Origin: Planctomycetota bacterium
GTDB taxonomy: Bacteria > Planctomycetota > Planctomycetia > Planctomycetales > Planctomycetaceae
NCBI GenBank assembly: GCA_018242525.1
Contig: JAFEBS010000080.1
Span: 1 to 62,318 of the forward strand
Reading direction: 5' to 3'
Length of the DNA: 62,318 nt
Below are positions 15,542 to 24,769 of this stretch, in pieces. Every line of letters starts with the position of its first letter. Positions within the stretch are counted from its first letter, which is position 1. The position numbers and the translations under genes are program-made. The notes beneath the pieces are model-generated. The model saw nothing but the letters and a program-made list of their open reading frames with translations. It ran no database searches and had not been told where the DNA came from.

Positions 15542-18091
15542 TTACCGCTGTTCGTGTTCCTGTCGCGTGTGCGGGATCCCCTCCTCGGATTTGTTTTCAG
15601 GTTGCCAGTCTTTGTCATCCAGCAACTTCGAAAGGATCAGATAGGCTGTGTAGTGAGCCTCGCGCTGGGCCGGATTCGGTTCGCCCTGGAACCTTTGTCC
15701 CAGTGCCGATTTTGCAAGCGAAGCTGATTCTGCAAAGACACCAATTCGACCCTGACCATAGTCGCGAACACCAAACAGCACGCGACCGTCTGGATCGAAC
15801 AGGACGGGTAAGACCCCGTCGACGCTCAGTCCCAGTCCCGTGAATCCGTAAACAGAATCACGCAACGGGGGGGCCGCGTGGTCATGTGGATTGTCATTCG
15901 TCGAGGTGGGGTCAGCTTGCTTTACGACATCGCCATGTTTGCCGGGTTCGCTCACGGCATGCAGTTGCCGTTTGCCATCCCCGGCGGTAGCGGGCTCTGC
16001 TTTTTTCGGCGTCGCTGGTTTCGACTCGTGAGTGTCTGGTTCTTCATCGGGGGCCACAACGCGGGCATGCGAACGCCTGGGCGTCAAGCTGAGTTGTATC
16101 CCGAATTCGTTCAGAAGTGAGTTCGTTGCGCCGCCCGGATGCAGCATGCCGTCCATGACAAGCAGCCGTCCACCCGCATTCAAGAACTGATGCAGTCGCT
16201 CCTTGTCTTTTGCAGCCAGGGGACGCTCCAGGTGCGTCAGCACAATCACGTCGCCCGCTCGGACATCATCTAGAGCGGTGGAAGAAACAGACGGTAACAG
16301 TGACATTCGTTGTGATGCCACCAGAAACGTGTCGAACGCCGTGTGTGGCATCTGGTCTTCCAGGGTCAACGCCGTGGGCATTTCCAACCTTGAATACCGG
16401 TTGTCGAACACAATGCGCCGGATCGATTCAGGAGCCGGCGGCAACGACAATCGACACTGTGCATTGACGAACGAGCCAGAGATTCCAAACCCCAGAATGA
16501 CAGCCAACAAACTGGCTGCCGGCGCGACTCCCGGCCAATTCATCGCCATTAAGAGGCACAATGCAAACGCGAAGGCAGCAGCCACCTTGGGAAGGTTGAC
16601 GAGAATCGTGTTCTTTCGATTCAGGTATTCGATGCTGGCCAGCACCATTTCTCGACGACCGGGAAAGTACAGCGAGAAATTCGAGAATGTCGTACTGTCG
16701 CTGAAGGCTGCGACTCGTCCATGTCCGAACGAGGTGGTGGCGTATTGGATGAAGAAGCCGAAATCTTCACCGGGATCCAGGTGAATGTTGCCGAAGAACC
16801 CGGGACGCGAATAATTGCCAGGTTCAGAACCGAGTCCGTAACCGACGATCGGTGCTCGTGCCCAGAATGGAGCCTGCAACGTGCAGGAAGTTTCGAAGTC
16901 GAAGCTCCCCACGGCCTGCGCAATTGGATGGTCCGGCCAGCAGTGGCGACGCCAGATCGACGGTCCTTCCGTCGACAACGAAAACGTGTCATCATTGCGA
17001 AACAAGATTCCGAAGCGCGTCGCCAGGGGGTTGATGTATGTCGTCATCCCGAACAGATTGGTATGGTCCCCGATCAGGAACAAGCCTCCGCCGTCGGCGA
17101 CGAATTGTTGAATCGCGTCAATTTCCTCGATTTTCAAGGCCTGCGTCGGCGTCTTCACAATCAAGACGTCAATGTCCTGGAGAGCTTCGCGCGTCAATGC
17201 CCCTTCACGATGTCTGCGGATCGGATAATGCCAGCTGAGGAGTTCGTACATACTGCCGTAGGAATATGAAGCGACTTGAGAAAATGACTCGGGGCCGAAT
17301 TCGGTGTTGGTTGGTTCCCATTCACCGTGACTGTCATCAAACAGGATGCGGCTCTGCTTCACAGTCCCCGGATCTTCCCAACCCATCAACACCGCCCACG
17401 ACCCGCCCAGCAGGAAGGCCATACCCAATCGCTGCAACAACAGATTCCAGCGAATCGGCTCGATCTCGTGGATTTCAAGGTGACGGGGAAGAAATACGAC
17501 GATGGGCAGCATTGTCGCAAGCCCGAACCAGATGCTCGTCTCCAGGCCGTCAGGCGGCATCTCTGACCGAAAGACGATCAACAGCACCAGCCGGACCAGT
17601 ATGTACGCCAGTGTGACGGCCAGTGCCTTGAGGAGAGGGCTGCGATCTCTGAGCGGGGCAAAGATGGCCAGAGATCCCCATCCGCAGACCATCAAGGCCG
17701 TGATAAAGACCTCCATGCGGGCGGGGGACGGCAGGAATTCGATGCCGTTCTCGCCGAAGTGGACCAGCAATGTATTGTCGTCTGTCACAACCGCCTGCTG
17801 GCCGAGAGAATGCAGAACCGTCGTCAACAGCGAGGTCAGGCCTGGGGTATCCCGCCACCGGCAAAGCAATCCAATCAGTCCCGGGATCAACAGGAATTGA
17901 ACAGCGATCGCGACGGCTGGCAGCTTCCATCGCCACGCTTCCCGGCATGCCAGCGCCATCAGTACCGTACCGAACATCAGCAATAAACTGCCGGTGAACA
18001 GTGCAGATTGGTCGCTGGTCAGACCATAGATCGCCTTCCACCCTGTCGCCGACACGAGTAGTCCAGCACAAAACAGGCGGAAATTCATCAT
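15542..18091 (-). CDS. Membrane protein with GATase1-like (GldG/DUF4350-like) domains, paralogue of upstream neighbour
   Basis: An 849-residue protein. The ATG at 18091-18089 overlaps the stop of the upstream gene (ATGA), so the two are translationally coupled. The N-terminal 250 residues contain about seven hydrophobic segments. They are followed by a soluble domain with DIDVLIVKTPTQAL and the motif GGGLFLIGDHTNLFG, then two or three further membrane segments, then a second flavodoxin/GATase-like part (DVIVLTHLERPL, AGGRLLVMDGMLHPGG) interrupted by a charged, proline-rich linker. The motif GDHT(N/D)L(F/Y)G recurs in the neighbour. GATase1-like modules of this type occur in GldG-like ABC accessory proteins, but no ABC ATPase is near. 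Function unknown. Confidence 0.78.
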   Translation of the reverse strand: MMNFRLFCAGLLVSATGWKAIYGLTSDQSALFTGSLLLMFGTVLMALACREAWRWKLPAVAIAVQFLLIPGLIGLLCRWRDTPGLTSLLTTVLHSLGQQAVVTDDNTLLVHFGENGIEFLPSPARMEVFITALMVCGWGSLAIFAPLRDRSPLLKALAVTLAYILVRLVLLIVFRSEMPPDGLETSIWFGLATMLPIVVFLPRHLEIHEIEPIRWNLLLQRLGMAFLLGGSWAVLMGWEDPGTVKQSRILFDDSHGEWEPTNTEFGPESFSQVASYSYGSMYELLSWHYPIRRHREGALTREALQDIDVLIVKTPTQALKIEEIDAIQQFVADGGGLFLIGDHTNLFGMTTYINPLATRFGILFRNDDTFSLSTEGPSIWRRHCWPDHPIAQAVGSFDFETSCTLQAPFWARAPIVGYGLGSEPGNYSRPGFFGNIHLDPGEDFGFFIQYATTSFGHGRVAAFSDSTTFSNFSLYFPGRREMVLASIEYLNRKNTILVNLPKVAAAFAFALCLLMAMNWPGVAPAASLLAVILGFGISGSFVNAQCRLSLPPAPESIRRIVFDNRYSRLEMPTALTLEDQMPHTAFDTFLVASQRMSLLPSVSSTALDDVRAGDVIVLTHLERPLAAKDKERLHQFLNAGGRLLVMDGMLHPGGATNSLLNEFGIQLSLTPRRSHARVVAPDEEPDTHESKPATPKKAEPATAGDGKRQLHAVSEPGKHGDVVKQADPTSTNDNPHDHAAPPLRDSVYGFTGLGLSVDGVLPVLFDPDGRVLFGVRDYGQGRIGVFAESASLAKSALGQRFQGEPNPAQREAHYTAYLILSKLLDDKDWQPENKSEEGIPHTRQEHEQR

Positions 18092-20508
18092 GGCGTCTGA
18101 AGCAGTCGTTGAAGGAATTTGAGATTTCCCGGCTTGTGAGTTTTTTCGCCTTCCAGGTTTCGATCCAGAAAAAAGTCGGCGTCGCCAAATGCCAGCAGTC
18201 GTCCCTGCCCGACCTTGACTTCCGCAACAATCACTTCCCCGTTCCATTCGGCGGCCACGGTTGCATCAGACTTGCTGACATCCAGCGAAACCGCATTCAA
18301 GAATTCGATTTCCATCTCGGGACTGACCGATGTCCGGACATTTCCGATCGGCGAGTCGGTGGCTCGGATCCCGCCCAGTTCCAGCAGGCTGTTCGCCGCG
18401 CTCAGGTTTTTCGGAGACGCGGCGATCAGCAGAGTTCCGCCGTCGTGCATGAAACGACGCAATCGTTCGCGTTGGGCATTGGAATACGGTTGCAGGGGAC
18501 CAATGCAGGCGATCAGCCCCACGTCGGTTGTCGGTGTTTCAACGCGGGCCAATTGAGGCAGGAACCCTGATCGCATCAGTGACATCATCACGGCACCTGC
18601 CGAATTGTCACGAAACCGCTCCAGCGGAAAACAGGGGACATTTGTCGTGGAAACGACGGCGACCTTCCTGCCAGCGATGGAATGCGATCGATGCGGCAGC
18701 AACTCCTGTCCGGCATCCACAAGCAGTAAAAGGCCCGCGGCCCAGGTCCATCCGTTTCGCATCCACAGCAGAATGATCAGGCCGAGTCCCAGGACGGACA
18801 GTGACCACCGTTGACGCCACCCGTCGGGTGGGCTCGTCAGCCGTTGGAAGATGCGCTCGACGAATGGATAACAATCCGGCAGGGCGATGTTCTGGAAGGA
18901 CGATGTGTCGCCGAATGCGATGATCCGGCCTGCCCCGTAGCTGCTTTCCGCTCCCAGAACCAAATCGCCCAGGCGCTCCCCCCGCTGGTACTTGTAGTCG
19001 CCCAGAAATCCCCCTCGTTCGCCGTTGGCGCGATTTCCAAAGTCGCCAAATCCGTATTGACCGACGATCAAAGGTCGAGCACGCCAATGGTTCAGGCGCA
19101 ACGAAGAACCGGTGGCGATCCGCGTGTCGACTTCGTCTCGGATGCCGACGGTCACGGCGTGCGGCAGCGACGATTGGCAGTAAATCCAGAATGGACGAAG
19201 AGCGAACGCGGAATCAAACGGTACTTGAATCCCCGCAGAGGACAGTAATGCATTCATCGGGGCCTGCGAGCCGTACAAGTCGGTATGGTCACCAAGGACA
19301 AGCAGTGAGCCCCCGCGCTCCAGATATTGATACAAGGTCCGTAGTTCCGATTCTGTCGGGGGCTTGCGCGGCAAGACCATCACCAGGGCGTTGACGTGTG
19401 CCAGATTCTCCGAGTTCAACTGACCATCCAGATTTTTCACACGATAGCCGGACGCCTGCAGATACTGCGGCAGAAGTCCGTACATCCCCCCCATGAGCAG
19501 GCCGAAGCGATCAGTGACAGGGACATTCCAGTCCAATTGCCCGGCGTCATGGAATGCAACGACGGGAGAAATCGTGGTACTCCGGGATCCTGGAATCAGC
19601 AACCCGACCAGCCCCAGTGCGATCAACCCCGATGCGGAGACGGTTTGCCATCGTGGTGACGGCGTTGGCGGGACGGATTGCGCTGTGACGGTCGAGTTTC
19701 TCCAGACCAGAGTGTGGATCAGAAGCAGCGATCCGAGAAACACATAATTGATGAATCCCAGCAGGAATGCATGGTCCGGATGGTAGGGGTGATGGGGGCT
19801 CGGGATCGCCAGAGCGTATTCAGCAACCGCGTCCATTCCGTCGACAATCGACGTCATCGCCGCGACGATGCATGATAAGACCACGAGTTGCAAACTGCAT
19901 TCGCACATGAAACGCGTCCGGGCATTCGTCCAGCCCACAGCGCGCGTCATGTCAAAACTGGCGATCAGGAAAGGAATCCAAATCCAGACACCGGTAAATG
20001 TGGGCCCGATGTCAAGATTCTGTCGACCGAACACGCTGGCCAGCATCGAAATCAACTCTGACAGTCCTTCCACCAGCAGTTGTCCGGGCCAGCAATATCG
20101 GGTGAATACGATGACAAGGCATGCCCCGGAAATTGCTCGCGCGACATGAGCCACAACTCGTTCCACGGGCGACCGAAGCGCGATCCTCCATGCGACCAGC
20201 AACACCATCGCGACTCCGCTCAGCAGGACAACTCGTCCATCGTTGTGTGCGAACTGCGGAACGAGAATGGCAAGCAGCGCGACGGCCAACAGGACCGTCC
20301 GCCGCGCCGAAGAAACGTTGATCTTTTGAAGAATCCAACCGATGACCACGCACATGCCAATGAGACACAGCAGGCGGTCAGCGGCTGGATTCACAGGCCC
20401 CAACAGATGGAACGCGGCCGAGTACGCCAGGAGTCCGCCAAACAGCGGAATCCCCTCAAGGTTCGACCGCGCGGCCGCAGACGGTTCGATAGTGGATTGC
20501 GCAGCCAT
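18088..20508 (-). CDS. Membrane protein with GATase1-like domains, first of a tandem pair
   Basis: An 806-residue protein started at ATG 20508 (AGGG is nearby upstream; an in-frame GTG two codons earlier is less likely). It has an N-terminal block of about eight membrane segments, a periplasmic or cytoplasmic domain with ALVMVLPRKPPTESE and GGSLLVLGDHTDLYG, one or two central membrane helices (LSVLGLGLIILLWMRNG), and a C-terminal domain with GLIACIGPLQPYS, GGTLLIAASPKN and GQGRLLAFGDADFFLD. The order of parts equals that of the downstream 849-residue protein, so the genes are an old tandem duplication. The nearest upstream gene encodes a cysteine-repeat protein 99 bases away on the same strand. 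No function is known. Confidence 0.78.
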   Translation of the reverse strand: MAAQSTIEPSAAARSNLEGIPLFGGLLAYSAAFHLLGPVNPAADRLLCLIGMCVVIGWILQKINVSSARRTVLLAVALLAILVPQFAHNDGRVVLLSGVAMVLLVAWRIALRSPVERVVAHVARAISGACLVIVFTRYCWPGQLLVEGLSELISMLASVFGRQNLDIGPTFTGVWIWIPFLIASFDMTRAVGWTNARTRFMCECSLQLVVLSCIVAAMTSIVDGMDAVAEYALAIPSPHHPYHPDHAFLLGFINYVFLGSLLLIHTLVWRNSTVTAQSVPPTPSPRWQTVSASGLIALGLVGLLIPGSRSTTISPVVAFHDAGQLDWNVPVTDRFGLLMGGMYGLLPQYLQASGYRVKNLDGQLNSENLAHVNALVMVLPRKPPTESELRTLYQYLERGGSLLVLGDHTDLYGSQAPMNALLSSAGIQVPFDSAFALRPFWIYCQSSLPHAVTVGIRDEVDTRIATGSSLRLNHWRARPLIVGQYGFGDFGNRANGERGGFLGDYKYQRGERLGDLVLGAESSYGAGRIIAFGDTSSFQNIALPDCYPFVERIFQRLTSPPDGWRQRWSLSVLGLGLIILLWMRNGWTWAAGLLLLVDAGQELLPHRSHSIAGRKVAVVSTTNVPCFPLERFRDNSAGAVMMSLMRSGFLPQLARVETPTTDVGLIACIGPLQPYSNAQRERLRRFMHDGGTLLIAASPKNLSAANSLLELGGIRATDSPIGNVRTSVSPEMEIEFLNAVSLDVSKSDATVAAEWNGEVIVAEVKVGQGRLLAFGDADFFLDRNLEGEKTHKPGNLKFLQRLLQTP

Positions 20509-20607
20509 TAACACCCTGCCGGTGATTCTAATCGTTCTCGGATATTCATCGCTTGCAGAGACATCCGACTGCCGGGAGCGGCGGGGTGAGCCGCCGCTGC
20601 TGCGTCC

Positions 20608-21507
20608 TTACAGATCTGCCCCGGGGACGTTGACGGCTGCGGTCACGATCCGTCCGGCGGAGTCGACGATTTCCAGGAAGTATGTTGGCGTCTCATCATT
20701 GGCAGAATCCGCATCCCGGACCTCAGTCATGATGTCCCGCTGTAGGTTTCCCGACGAAATCAGCATCGCACCCCGCTTCCCGGCAATCGTCCTGTAAAGG
20801 CGATAATCACGAATCGCAGTCCCGGTGGACGCAAACTGGATGCGTCGTCCCTGACGATCGTTTTCGACGTTCAGGCCGATGATTCGAGATGGAGATGGTG
20901 CATGGAGGCTGCCGTCAACGCTCTTGACGATCTTCGACGGCGGCAGTTCATAGCCCGCGTTCGTCTTACAACCGCTGCAGCCGGAATTCAAACATGCGGA
21001 CCCGACGCAACCAGATCCCAGGCAAGCCGAGCCGGAACAGCCTGAACCCAGACAACCGGACCCGGCGCATCCGGATCCTCCACACCCGGACACACCGCAA
21101 CCCGAACCGGCACATCCCGAAACGCCGCAACCCGAGCCGACGCACAAGGACCCGGCACATCCTGAACCGGCACATCCGGACCCAACGCAAGCAGATCCGG
21201 CGCAGCCGGATCCGCCGCAACCGGACAACGGACAGGCCGATGCGGCGCATCCGGACGTCGCGCATCCGCTGATCGCCTCGCTTAAGGGAAAGAACGCAAG
21301 TTCTGTTTTCGATTCTGTCTTCGATGCCTCGGCACCTTTCTCGTGACGCATTCTTGTCAGCTTGTCGGACAACTGATGCGTGAATAGTTTTGACCCCGCT
21401 TGCACGCTCGTCTTCGCCTGCAACTGTGGAGCCGATGGAATCATCCAGGAACAGGCCATCAGCACTGTGCCTGCAATTACAAAACGCAGCTTGGTATTCA
21501 CGTTCAT
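20608..21507 (-). CDS. Secreted cysteine pentarepeat protein B (21 regularly spaced cysteines)
   Basis: A 299-residue protein that starts at ATG 21507, preceded by AGGAG three bases away. It has a signal peptide (LRFVIAGTVLMACSWMIPS), a charged helix (FTHQLSDKLTRMRHEKG), the linker AFFPLSEAISGC, then residues 80-180 built from S-G-C-x-x units in which cysteine returns every five residues. A C-terminal beta domain of about 115 residues follows (RIIGLNVENDRQGRRIQF, PTYFLEIVDSAGRIVTA). The order and the flanking motifs are the same as in the paralogue 19 bases upstream. A repeat of five recalls pentapeptide-repeat solenoids, but with Cys at the core position; metal binding, disulfides or modification are all possible. 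No family was recognised. Confidence 0.82.
   Translation of the reverse strand: MNVNTKLRFVIAGTVLMACSWMIPSAPQLQAKTSVQAGSKLFTHQLSDKLTRMRHEKGAEASKTESKTELAFFPLSEAISGCATSGCAASACPLSGCGGSGCAGSACVGSGCAGSGCAGSLCVGSGCGVSGCAGSGCGVSGCGGSGCAGSGCLGSGCSGSACLGSGCVGSACLNSGCSGCKTNAGYELPPSKIVKSVDGSLHAPSPSRIIGLNVENDRQGRRIQFASTGTAIRDYRLYRTIAGKRGAMLISSGNLQRDIMTEVRDADSANDETPTYFLEIVDSAGRIVTAAVNVPGADL
20968..21270 (-). repeat. 15-bp-period coding repeat, S-G-C-x-x units of protein B
   Basis: The DNA shows a degenerate 15-base periodicity (GGATCCGGC-like units) that encodes about 20 consecutive five-residue units, S-(G/A/L)-C-(A/G/V/L)-(G/V). Twenty-one cysteines are present; the last spacing is shortened to three. 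Unequal crossover or slippage would easily change the copy number, and the two paralogues differ (21 against 17). Confidence 0.85.
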
Positions 21508-21526
21508 CCACTCCTGTCGCAAAGGA

Positions 21527-22315
21527 TTAGCCATTGATTGTGAAGGATGCACGGACCACTCGGCCCTGCGGATCGGTAATCTCCAGCGAATAGACTTGGC
21601 CGGACTCGGCCGACGAATCGTCAATTTCCAGAAGGCGCTGTGATTGCACGGTGCCGGCCGAAACCATTTTCACAGGCTGACCCGTGGTTTGGTCGTGACG
21701 AAAGAGCCGATACTCAACGGCCGATCCCTCCAGCGCCCAGCGGACCTTGTAGCGCCGCGAATCTGCGCGGACGGCGTCCAGGCCCACAATTCGAATCGCA
21801 GCCCCACTCTGATTTGCGTCGGCGGCTTTGCATCCTGACGTACAGGCGGACCCCGCACAGCCCGTCCCCACACAGGCCGACCCGGCACATCCGGAACTGA
21901 TGCATGCCGACCCGGCACACCCGGATCCGGCACATCCCGACCCGATACACCCGGAAGCGACACACACCGAACCGCCACAGCCTGAGCCAACGCACCCGGA
22001 ACCGCCGCAGGCCGAACCGGCGCAGCCGGACAGCGGGCACCCGGAGGCTGCACAGCCGGAGGTAACGCATCCGCTGACAGCCTCGCTGAGGGGAAAGAAT
22101 GCCAGTTGCTGGTTGGCTTCCAGCGAGGACTTTGTATCCTGCTGATGCCGCATCCTGCTCAGTTTCTCATTCAATTGATCATGAAACCGCTTCGCCCCTG
22201 CCGCCTCCGTTCGCGCAGAAACTGGTTGACTGTCAGCGCAGGCAACAATCAACATGCCAAATGCCAGCACAGTAAACAGAGGAACCGATCTGAAACAACT
22301 GTTCATGATATGCAT
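21527..22315 (-). CDS. Secreted cysteine pentarepeat protein A (17 regularly spaced cysteines)
   Basis: A 262-residue protein. Its signal sequence ends in LIVACADSQ, which fits a lipobox, so it may be a lipoprotein. A helix (FHDQLNEKLSRMRHQQD) and the linker AFFPLSEAVSGC lead into the S-G-C-x-x tract (residues 81-162), and a C-terminal beta domain follows (AIRIVGLDAVRADSRRYK, YSLEITDPQGRVVRASF). All three parts align with protein B. Two starts are possible: ATG 22315 has AGAGG only two bases upstream, while ATG 22306 has it eleven bases upstream. The 19-base gap to gene B indicates one transcript. Function unknown; surface or periplasmic location is likely. Confidence 0.82.
   Translation of the reverse strand: MHIMNSCFRSVPLFTVLAFGMLIVACADSQPVSARTEAAGAKRFHDQLNEKLSRMRHQQDTKSSLEANQQLAFFPLSEAVSGCVTSGCAASGCPLSGCAGSACGGSGCVGSGCGGSVCVASGCIGSGCAGSGCAGSACISSGCAGSACVGTGCAGSACTSGCKAADANQSGAAIRIVGLDAVRADSRRYKVRWALEGSAVEYRLFRHDQTTGQPVKMVSAGTVQSQRLLEIDDSSAESGQVYSLEITDPQGRVVRASFTING
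21830..22075 (-). repeat. 15-bp-period coding repeat, S-G-C-x-x units of protein A
   Basis: Seventeen cysteines recur at five-residue steps, with a four-residue step at the end. The residue before Cys is Gly, Ala or once Val, and the residues after it are mostly small. The reverse strand is rich in CCGGCACA and CCGGA units, which gives the 15-base period. Confidence 0.85.
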
Positions 22316-22453
22316 TACCTCTTGTTTGTGGGTGATGTACTCTCTGATGTCGCAGCGAATAGATTCACTAGATAACTGTGTCAGTCGGATTCGCTGTGCA
22401 GAATGGTATTCCGTCGATTCGAAAGAATTCGTAAAGAGTGGCGAAATGTGTGT

Positions 22454-23341
22454 TTATTTTTTGTAACTCTGGCTACGTTTGATCCACATTGCACCAACGG
22501 CCTGCAATTGGTCCGTGCTCAGCAGTTTCTTGACTTCGGCCCCCTTGGGGAATTCCAATTCGAACAACGAGTCCTCGAATTTCGCGTTTGGCCGCACGAT
22601 CTGCTCGACATCAAGATGGGAACGAATGGTGGTCACCAGTGCTCCCGGAGCCAGATCTTTCGGCGGATTGTCGATCTTCATGGTGCGCACGATGACCGAG
22701 TCGACTGCTCGAATGATGTGCGATTGAGGATCGACGTAGAGCGTGTATTGAGAAAAGATATCGGGTTCGACTTCGGTCAGTCTCTCCATCTTCAGAACCA
22801 GTGTGTCCTGACCCTTGACGGCACCGCGGTATCCAGTCCAACCCGCGTTGACCAGGACATCAGGAATCTCATCGATTTCCAGCAGATTCTGAAACTGCTC
22901 GGGAAGTGCTGACGAATCCAGGGTGAAGTACGACGCCTTGATGTCATTGACATGATCCGCGTCAATCTGGTGGCGCAATTCCTTCCGATCGGCACGATAC
23001 AGCATCGACTGCTTCGGCATCAGAATCTCGCGTGCAGGTTTTCCATTAAACGCATCAATCTGCAGAGTTCCCGGGTGAATGTCCGCGCGATAAGCCGTCG
23101 CGGTCTGGTGCCCGATCATGACGTTTTTAATGTGCTTGTCTGGCATCCCCAACTGGCTGATGGTTGCCTCGGTCGACACCTTCAGCATGCGGGTTTGAGG
23201 GCGCATGAATTTCATATGTGCATCGTTGACCAGCACCACTTCGGCTTTTGCCTGGTCCGGTGTCAGCACCTGAGCCTGGGTCGATTGTGCGGCCAGCAGG
23301 AACAAGCCTGCACCAATGATCTGCAGCGGTCGTAACCTCAT
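22454..23341 (-). CDS. Secreted LolA-like protein of unknown function
   Basis: A 295-residue protein. The start is at ATG 23341, with GGGAGG nine bases upstream; the 90 in-frame codons before it have no coding character. The signal peptide is LRPLQIIGAGLFLLAAQ with cleavage near STQAQV. The mature part has alternating strands and a late YTLYVDPQSHIIRAVDSV segment like the LolA/LppX fold, where a curved sheet binds lipid. The last part (FEDSLFELEFPKGAEVKKL) fits the usual end of such domains. The gene begins the minus-strand series that continues with the cysteine-repeat proteins 138 bases downstream. The LolA-like call is an inference from strand pattern, not from a firm motif. Confidence 0.65.
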   Translation of the reverse strand: MRLRPLQIIGAGLFLLAAQSTQAQVLTPDQAKAEVVLVNDAHMKFMRPQTRMLKVSTEATISQLGMPDKHIKNVMIGHQTATAYRADIHPGTLQIDAFNGKPAREILMPKQSMLYRADRKELRHQIDADHVNDIKASYFTLDSSALPEQFQNLLEIDEIPDVLVNAGWTGYRGAVKGQDTLVLKMERLTEVEPDIFSQYTLYVDPQSHIIRAVDSVIVRTMKIDNPPKDLAPGALVTTIRSHLDVEQIVRPNAKFEDSLFELEFPKGAEVKKLLSTDQLQAVGAMWIKRSQSYKK

Positions 23342-23892
23342 GACGTAGACCTCCCTAAATCGAGTAATCCACAATTCCGCAACCAGAAAAGGCAACACGA
23401 TTCGATGTTCAAACACACTTCTTACGGCCGGGGTCCCGTAACTGTGCACATTTCGGCGATTGAATCGCTGCTCAGAAGGATACGTTCTACTGTGCCAAAA
23501 CAGGATTGCAAGCGCCAAAACGATCTTTGTGTGTTTTTTAATAAACATCCATATTCGATGAAAATGTCTTGTTGGCGTTGATTGATGACGCGGTTTGAGG
23601 GTTTTCAGCAATGTCGGTATTGTGGGGGCGACGTGTTGGAAAAGGAGTTGTGTGTATAATAGTGAAACTTTTCACGGTCTGCGCGGATGCACGCAGCGTT
23701 CATGGCACCGGGAATCTGCGCCCTGACCGCTCTTGATGGGACGCACCGGGCTGATGATCGAAGTTCATTTCGCCAGCGTTGATTCTAACGGCCAGTGATT
23801 CTGCCAAGGAATTGCCGCCAGGCGTGTCTAACTGAGGAGATCTGCGCTGAATTCGGCGAGGATTCACTTTGAAACACATACCGAAGTTCTGA
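23342..23892. other. Long intergenic region between divergent genes
   Basis: These 551 bases lie between the LolA-like gene and the CsgG-like gene. The left half is AT-rich (around 23530-23565). A TATAAT and a palindrome occur at 23655-23675 (listed separately). No coding region or RNA gene was recognised. Confidence 0.5.
23655..23675 (+). promoter_or_regulatory. Candidate -10 box with adjacent palindrome
   Basis: TATAAT at 23655-23660 is followed directly by the palindrome GTGAAA-CT-TTTCAC (23662-23675), about 220 bases before the CsgG-like gene. The palindrome overlaps the expected transcription start and could bind a repressor. A good -35 box at 17 bases is missing, so the promoter call is weak. 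Confidence 0.3.
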
Positions 23893-24720
23893 ATGGAACA
23901 TCACATGCACGTTCATGGGAGTTACCGGTGTCTTCAGAAAGCGGTCTGGTTGCTGTTTGTCATGCTGGGCTGCCAACTCGGGTGGGCGGCCACTGGTGCC
24001 AATGCTGGTGAACTGTCGCCACCACGGACGGTCGCGGTGGTGCCGCTGATGAATCTGTCCAACGACAGTCGTCTGGCGTCGATAGCCGATGCGATTGGAG
24101 ATCTGCTGACCGTCGAGTTATCGCGCGCCGTGGGCCTGGAATTGGTCGAGCGGACCGAGATTGAGCGGGTCATTCGTGAGCAGTCGTTGACCGACTTCAC
24201 AAAGAGTGACCCGCCGCTGAAACTGGGGAAATTGATCGGCGCCCAGTTTGTATTTTCGGGGAGCGTGATGGAAGTGGATGGGCAACTGCAGATCGTCGGA
24301 CATCTGGTTGAAGTTGCCACCACGCGGGTCGCGAAGTCTTTCAAGGTTCAAACCCGTCCCGCGTTGCTGGACCGGGGAGTGGCGCAATTGTCACACGAAG
24401 TGGTGCGCGGCCTGGATTTCAAGTTGCCCGAATTGACTGATGCGCAAATCGACCAGAGTCCCGAGGCCAATTTGCATTTCATGCGTGGGCTGGGACTGCA
24501 CTTCGCGAAATCACCGGACGAGGCGATTATCTGCTTCCTGAAAGCGCTGGCCATTGATCCACGGCATGCCCGTGCGCGGTTCTGGTGCGGGATTGCGTAC
24601 TCGGAGGCGGGCGAGGCCGCGCATGCGCGCATCGAGCTGACGCGGTTTGTCAAACAGTTTCCCGACCATCCGCTCGCCGCCCGTGCCCACGAGTGGCTGG
24701 CGGATGCGAACTCGAAATAA
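23893..24720 (+). CDS. CsgG/TolB-N-like secreted protein with TPR-like C terminus
   Basis: A 275-residue protein with an N-terminal hydrophobic export signal (KAVWLLFVMLGCQLGWAA). Residues about 45-160 resemble the CsgG domain: RTVAVVPLMNLSNDSRL, LLTVELSRAVGLELVERTEI, then GAQFVFSGSVMEVDGQLQI. The remainder contains one or two TPR-like helix pairs (PDEAIICFLKALAIDPRHA, AHARIELTRFVKQFPDHP). CsgG-family proteins form or assist outer-membrane pores, but stand-alone copies in planctomycetes have no known role. Starts at 23893 and 23905 are both possible. The next gene encodes a related domain 49 bases downstream, which suggests an operon. Confidence 0.78.
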   Translation: MEHHMHVHGSYRCLQKAVWLLFVMLGCQLGWAATGANAGELSPPRTVAVVPLMNLSNDSRLASIADAIGDLLTVELSRAVGLELVERTEIERVIREQSLTDFTKSDPPLKLGKLIGAQFVFSGSVMEVDGQLQIVGHLVEVATTRVAKSFKVQTRPALLDRGVAQLSHEVVRGLDFKLPELTDAQIDQSPEANLHFMRGLGLHFAKSPDEAIICFLKALAIDPRHARARFWCGIAYSEAGEAAHARIELTRFVKQFPDHPLAARAHEWLADANSK

Positions 24721-24769
24721 TGTCTTCCGGTGACGGATGTCAACCCATGCAGACAAAGTTGAGATCACC

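Noticed and set aside
20968..22075. Possible CRISPR-like or satellite repeats at the Cys-repeat genes
   Set aside because: The 15-base period is degenerate, has no spacers and is explained by five-residue protein repeats.
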